Positions 14,311 through 16,829 of a stretch of DNA of 16,829 bases are shown here, in pieces. Source of the DNA: JBBFMJ01 sp037441225. GTDB taxonomy: Bacteria > Acidobacteriota > Thermoanaerobaculia > UBA2201. The translations under genes and the position numbers were made by a program. The stretch covers positions 1 to 16,829 of the forward strand of contig JBBISU010000069.1 in the NCBI GenBank assembly GCA_037441225.1. Direction: 5' to 3'. Numbering within the stretch: the stretch's first letter is position 1; each line of letters opens with the position of its first letter. The notes beneath the pieces are model-generated. The model was not told where the DNA came from and did no database searches. It was given only the letters and a program-made list of their open reading frames with translations.

Positions 14311-15690
14311 ATGAAAATTTTAAAATCTTTTCTATTTTTGTTTTTCTTTTTTGGAGGAACATTCTTGTTTTCACAGGAAAGAAATGGGAGTTTTGAAATT
14401 TCTCCCTTTTATGGAGATTTTGTCCAGATTTCTGGTGATAGGTTGCCAGATGCTAATTTGTATGGTTTAAGGTTAAGTTATATGCTACTGGATAAAATCA
14501 GCTTAGAAGGTTCTTTTACAAAACTTTCAAATGCTGGGGAAGAAGGGGATATTTATGAAGTAAATGGTTTATACCATCTCTGGCCAGAGAAAAAATTTGT
14601 TCCTTTTATTACAGCAGGTATTGGACAAGTTTCTTTATTTGATGAAAATGATTTTTCCTTTAACTTTGGTTTTGGAGTTAAATATTCTTTAAATGATTTA
14701 ATTGGTTTGAGAAGTGATATAAGAAATGTTATAAGTGGTTCTGATTTTTATAAAAATTCTCTTGTTTATACATTAGGTTTAACATTCCAATTTGGTGGAG
14801 AAAAAAGAGCACCTATTGAAATTCCTTTAGCTCCTGACAATGATAATGATGGAATAAGGGATTCTCTTGATTATTGTTTGAACACTCCGCAGTCCTCAAA
14901 GGCATTTGTTATGAAAGTTGATACAAGAGGTTGTCCAGTTGATACAGATGGAGATGGTACACCTGATTATATGGAAGATGATGATTCTGATGGTGTTATA
15001 AATTATAATGATATGTGTCCAAATACACTAAAAGGTTATCCAGTAAATGAAGAGGGTTGTGATAAGGATAGTGATGGTGATGGAATTGTTGATGGAAGAG
15101 AGATGGAAATTGGCACCGATCCTAATAAGACAGATACAGATGGCGATGGCTTATCTGATTATGATGAAATATACAAATACAAAACAGATTCTATAAAAGC
15201 AGATTCTGATGGTGATGGTTTGTCAGATTATGATGAAATCTTCAATTACAAAACAGATCCTTTAAAATTAGATACCGATGGTGATGGATATAAAGATGGC
15301 GATGAAATATTAATTTATAAATCAGATCCATCAATTTATGGTGATGTTTATAAAGAATTATTTGGGACAAAAATGATTTATTTTGATTTCAATAGTTTTA
15401 AGATAAGAAAAGATGCAAAACCTGTTCTCGATGAAATTGTAGAATTTATGTTAAAGTATGCAAAAGCCCACCTTACAATTGAAGGACATACCTGTTCAAT
15501 TGGACCAGACAATTACAATATGAAACTTTCCTTAAAAAGAGCAGAAGCTGCTAAAAAATACTTGGTGAAGAAAGGGATTCCAGAAGACAAAATTTCAACA
15601 GAAGGATTTGGTGAGACAAAACCAATTGATGATAATAAGACATCAAAAGGAAGGGCAAATAACAGAAGAGGAGAATTCAAAGTAGAATAG
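14311..15690 (+). CDS. OmpA-family outer membrane protein with thrombospondin type 3 repeats
   Basis: A 459-residue outer membrane protein tying the outer membrane to peptidoglycan. Residues 1-22 are a signal peptide (basic KILK, Phe/Leu core, likely cut near FSQ-E). Residues about 24-165 form an 8-stranded barrel-like domain with alternating strands, ending LVYTLGLTFQFGG. Residues 174-340 carry acidic calcium-binding thrombospondin type 3 repeats (DNDNDGIRD, DTDGDGTPD, DSDGDGIVD and three close 23-residue copies at 275, 298 and 321). Cys 189/208 and 236/250 in the repeats may pair. The C-terminal OmpA domain (about 355-459) includes MIYFDFNSFKIR, EGHTCSIGPDNYN, LSLKRAEAAKKYL and GFGETKPID. 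Arg 410 is kept, but the position of the diaminopimelate-binding Asp is Cys 395. The gene has its own promoter, a good AAGGAGAGG site and a strong terminator, so it is probably monocistronic and abundant. Confidence 0.93.
   Translation: MKILKSFLFLFFFFGGTFLFSQERNGSFEISPFYGDFVQISGDRLPDANLYGLRLSYMLLDKISLEGSFTKLSNAGEEGDIYEVNGLYHLWPEKKFVPFITAGIGQVSLFDENDFSFNFGFGVKYSLNDLIGLRSDIRNVISGSDFYKNSLVYTLGLTFQFGGEKRAPIEIPLAPDNDNDGIRDSLDYCLNTPQSSKAFVMKVDTRGCPVDTDGDGTPDYMEDDDSDGVINYNDMCPNTLKGYPVNEEGCDKDSDGDGIVDGREMEIGTDPNKTDTDGDGLSDYDEIYKYKTDSIKADSDGDGLSDYDEIFNYKTDPLKLDTDGDGYKDGDEILIYKSDPSIYGDVYKELFGTKMIYFDFNSFKIRKDAKPVLDEIVEFMLKYAKAHLTIEGHTCSIGPDNYNMKLSLKRAEAAKKYLVKKGIPEDKISTEGFGETKPIDDNKTSKGRANNRRGEFKVE
15133..15339 (+). 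repeat. three tandem 69-bp units inside the OmpA-like gene
   Basis: Three consecutive 69-base units start at 15133, 15202 and 15271, each encoding a 23-residue thrombospondin type 3 unit beginning DxDGDG and continuing through (Y/G)DE and Y.(T/S)D. Units 1 and 2 are very similar at the DNA level (GATTATGATGAAAT in both); unit 3 has diverged. Such in-frame units can expand or contract without breaking the gene. Confidence 0.8.
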
Positions 15691-15705
15691 TCCCCCCCCG
15701 GGACT
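15689..15705. other. short GC hairpin around a run of eight C, abutting the ompA-like stop codon
   Basis: AGTCCC (15689-15694) pairs with GGGACT (15700-15705) around a five-C loop. The C run (15692-15699) is striking in such AT-rich DNA and begins two bases after the stop codon TAG (15688-15690). There is no T run after it, so it is not a terminator by itself. It might protect the mRNA 3' end or help the real terminator just downstream. Confidence 0.5.
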
Positions 15706-15725
15706 CTTCATGACACACCTCCATT

Positions 15726-15757
15726 AGGAAGGGCTAAAAGCCCTTCCTATTTTTTTA
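15726..15757 (+). terminator. Rho-independent terminator of the OmpA-like gene
   Basis: A perfect 9-base-pair stem, AGGAAGGGC (15726-15734) with GCCCTTCCT (15740-15748), closes a five-base loop TAAAA and is followed by ATTTTTTTATTT. It lies 36 bases after the stop codon. The T-rich tail on the + strand shows its direction. Confidence 0.93.
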
Positions 15758-15832
15758 TTTAGCAGTTCGTTATCCGTGTCCGTGTTTTATTTGAATTATT
15801 ATGGCAATTTAAAAATTTTAATTTTTTTTAAT

Positions 15833-15855
15833 GTAGCAACGGGTCTTTAGCCCGC
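15833..15855. repeat. GTAGCAACGGGTCTTTAGCCCGC-type dispersed hairpin repeat
   Basis: The sequence forms a hairpin CGGG (15840-15843) with CCCG (15851-15854), plus a T-G pair, around CTTTA. From memory, GTAGC(A/G)ACGGGCTTTAGCCCGC-like units recur in many copies in several bacterial genomes. Only one copy is in this window, so the repeat call rests on recollection and structure. Confidence 0.5.
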
Positions 15856-15987
15856 GAGGAATCAGTGCAGCTTGGAGGGGCTATGCTTGTCATCGCCCGC
15901 ACATACGCAAAGTACTATCAGCAGTTCGCATTTAGAATTTAGAAGATAGGGTTAAAATCAGAAATGCACGATGCGGAATGCAAAAAC

Positions 15988-16016
15988 AAGATTCCTCGCT
16001 TCGCACGGAATGACAG
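15988..16016. repeat. GATTCCTCGCTTCG...CGGAATGACAG palindromic repeat unit
   Basis: ATTCC (15991-15995) pairs with GGAAT (16007-16011) around TCGCTTCGCAC. This pattern (GATTCCTCGCTTCGCxCGGAATGACA) is familiar as an intergenic dispersed repeat in various bacterial genomes. A partial copy of its right arm (CGGAATGACAG) follows at 16029-16039. Confidence 0.55.
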
Positions 16017-16071
16017 TAAAGGGGCAATCGGAATGACAGAAGGGAGACTCTGAATGATCCCCAAATTGTCT

Positions 16072-16106
16072 TTGCGAGGCGAAGCCGAAGCAATCTCGTT
16101 TTTTTA
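16072..16106. repeat. TTGCGAGGCGAAGCCGAAGCAA hairpin repeat with a following T run
   Basis: TTGC (16072-16075) pairs with GCAA (16090-16093), and GGC (16078-16080) with GCC (16084-16086), around GAA. ATCTCG continues the familiar unit GCGAGGCGAAGCCGAAGCAATCTCG seen in many copies in some genomes. A run of eight T at about 16099-16106 follows on the + strand, so this unit might also act as a weak terminator. Confidence 0.5.
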
Positions 16107-16290
16107 AAGATAAAAATGAACCTAATATTTATCTTTAAGCACTGAGAATGATGCTGTCATTTTCATTTCAGGGATATTAAACTCTCAAATTCGTTTTGGA
16201 AAGAGGTTATGCTGACAAAGAGGGTGAAATATAGTTTAAAATATTTAATTTTTATAAAATATGATAAAATTAAAAGAAGGAGTAGATAAA

Positions 16291-16829
16291 ATGATTGAAA
16301 AAATTACAAAATCAACAAAAATTGAAATTTTTCAAAAATTAAAAGTTATATATCCTGAAGTTTTTGAAGATAATAAGTTTAATTTTGAGAAGTTGAAGGC
16401 ATTATTAAGCGGTGAAGTTATAGAAAAGGAAGATGATAGATTTTATTTTAACTGGGCTGGGAAGAGCAATCTTTATAAACTTATTCAAGCACCTGCTTAT
16501 GGAACTTTAAAACCGGATAAAGAAAAGTCAGTTGATTTTGACAAGACAGAAAATATTGTCATTGTTGGTGAGAATTTAGAAACCTTAAAACTATTGCTTA
16601 AACCTTACTTTGGAAAAGTTAAAATGATTTACATAGACCCACCATATAACACTGGCAAGGATTTTATTTACCGTGATAATTTTAAACAACCATTAAAGGA
16701 TTATTTAGAAAAGACAGGACAGATTGATAGTGAAGGCAAAAAACTCACTACAAATACAGAAGCAAGCGGAAGGTATCACTCTGATTGGCTTAATTTTATC
16801 TATCCAAGATTATTTTTAGCAAGAAGTTT
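16291..16829 (+). CDS. type III-like site-specific DNA adenine methyltransferase (Mod), 5' part only
   Basis: The frame starts at ATG 16291 and is open to the window edge (179 full codons); the 3' end lies outside. The catalytic motif IV DPPY is at residues 116-119 in KMIYIDPPYNTGKDFIYRDNF, which marks a beta-class N6-adenine methyltransferase. NIVIVGENLETLKLLLKPYFGKVK just before it matches type III Mod enzymes, where the AdoMet-binding motif I follows motif IV and would lie beyond the edge. YHSDWLNFIYPRLFLAR is also typical of Mod. The N-terminal helical part (1-80, FNWAGKSNLYKLIQAPAYGTLKP) is as in type III Mod. GAAGGAG (16276-16282), 8 nt before the ATG, supports the start. A res gene for the partner helicase-nuclease would be expected next. 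The gene follows the repeat-rich gap, as expected for an accessory defence locus. Confidence 0.88.
   Translation, partial: MIEKITKSTKIEIFQKLKVIYPEVFEDNKFNFEKLKALLSGEVIEKEDDRFYFNWAGKSNLYKLIQAPAYGTLKPDKEKSVDFDKTENIVIVGENLETLKLLLKPYFGKVKMIYIDPPYNTGKDFIYRDNFKQPLKDYLEKTGQIDSEGKKLTTNTEASGRYHSDWLNFIYPRLFLARS

Larger units (their letters stand above)
15758..16290. other. gene-free stretch with hairpin repeats, locally richer in G+C
   Basis: No frame here looks coding on either strand. About 15758-15835 is AT-rich and plain apart from a tandem TCCGTG. From 15836 to 16098 the G+C content rises visibly and several small palindromic units occur (listed separately). AGCAGTTCG occurs twice (15761-15769, 15920-15928), and CGGAATGACAG occurs twice (16006-16016, 16029-16039). 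AATGA/TCATT forms a small hairpin at 16147-16161. The last 80 bases return to AT-rich sequence and must hold the promoter of the methyltransferase; TATAAAAT (16253-16260) and GATAAAAT (16263-16270) are candidate -10 boxes without a convincing -35. Confidence 0.7.

Noticed and set aside
15758..16106. CRISPR array
   Set aside because: The repeated words are short, unevenly spaced and of different kinds; there is no regular repeat-spacer pattern and no cas gene in the window.

Overview
The window is bacterial, strongly AT-rich, and densely packed on the + strand from left edge to right edge. An OmpA-type protein with a signal peptide points to a diderm (Gram-negative) cell. The PATAN/DUF4388 protein and a duplicated surface-protein domain of a kind I associate with Acidobacteriota make that phylum or a relative a reasonable but unproven guess. 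No rRNA or other clear taxonomic marker is present.

Layout, left to right. (1) 3-638: the 3' end of a surface/secreted-type protein gene, interrupted by an in-frame TAA. (2) 814-3268: three tightly coupled genes: cobalamin adenosyltransferase (cobO), a geranylgeranyl-reductase-like flavoprotein, and a squalene/phytoene synthase family enzyme. (3) 3276-6633: a PATAN/DUF4388 regulatory protein and a membrane GAF-GAF-GGDEF diguanylate cyclase. The second gene overlaps (4) an AtpI-like membrane protein (6617) and atpB (6957), the a subunit of the F1Fo ATP synthase. (5) 7719-7790: a tRNA-Gln(CTG) with its own sigma70-type promoter, in the place where atpE (c subunit) is normally found. (6) 7813-13614: two b-type stator genes (b' and b), then atpH, atpA, atpG, atpD and atpC, overlapping or nearly touching. 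(7) 13664-14239: an unrecognised soluble helical protein with the best ribosome binding site in the window. (8) 14311-15690: an OmpA-like protein with thrombospondin type 3 calcium-binding repeats, its own promoter and a strong terminator. (9) 15691-16290: a 600-base gene-free stretch carrying several kinds of small hairpin repeat, locally richer in G+C. (10) 16291 to the right edge: the 5' part of a type III-like DNA adenine methyltransferase (Mod).

The ATP synthase locus is the centre of the window. It encodes a, b', b, delta, alpha, gamma, beta and epsilon, but no c-ring subunit. Start signals differ in a way that fits stoichiometry: alpha and beta (three copies each) have ATG and a full AAGGAGG site, while gamma, delta and probably b' use TTG. 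The Fo a subunit sits at the tail of a signalling operon and is separated from the rest by the tRNA. Two genes (cobO and the PATAN gene) have a TATAAT exactly 6 nt before the ATG and no clear Shine-Dalgarno sequence, which suggests leaderless mRNAs.

I did not find an obviously new multi-gene defence or mobile system. The most notable points are the missing atpE with a tRNA in its place, the possible leaderless promoters, an insert in the beta subunit, an extra membrane segment in b', a Cys at the OmpA peptidoglycan-binding Asp position, and the hairpin-repeat island next to the methyltransferase.
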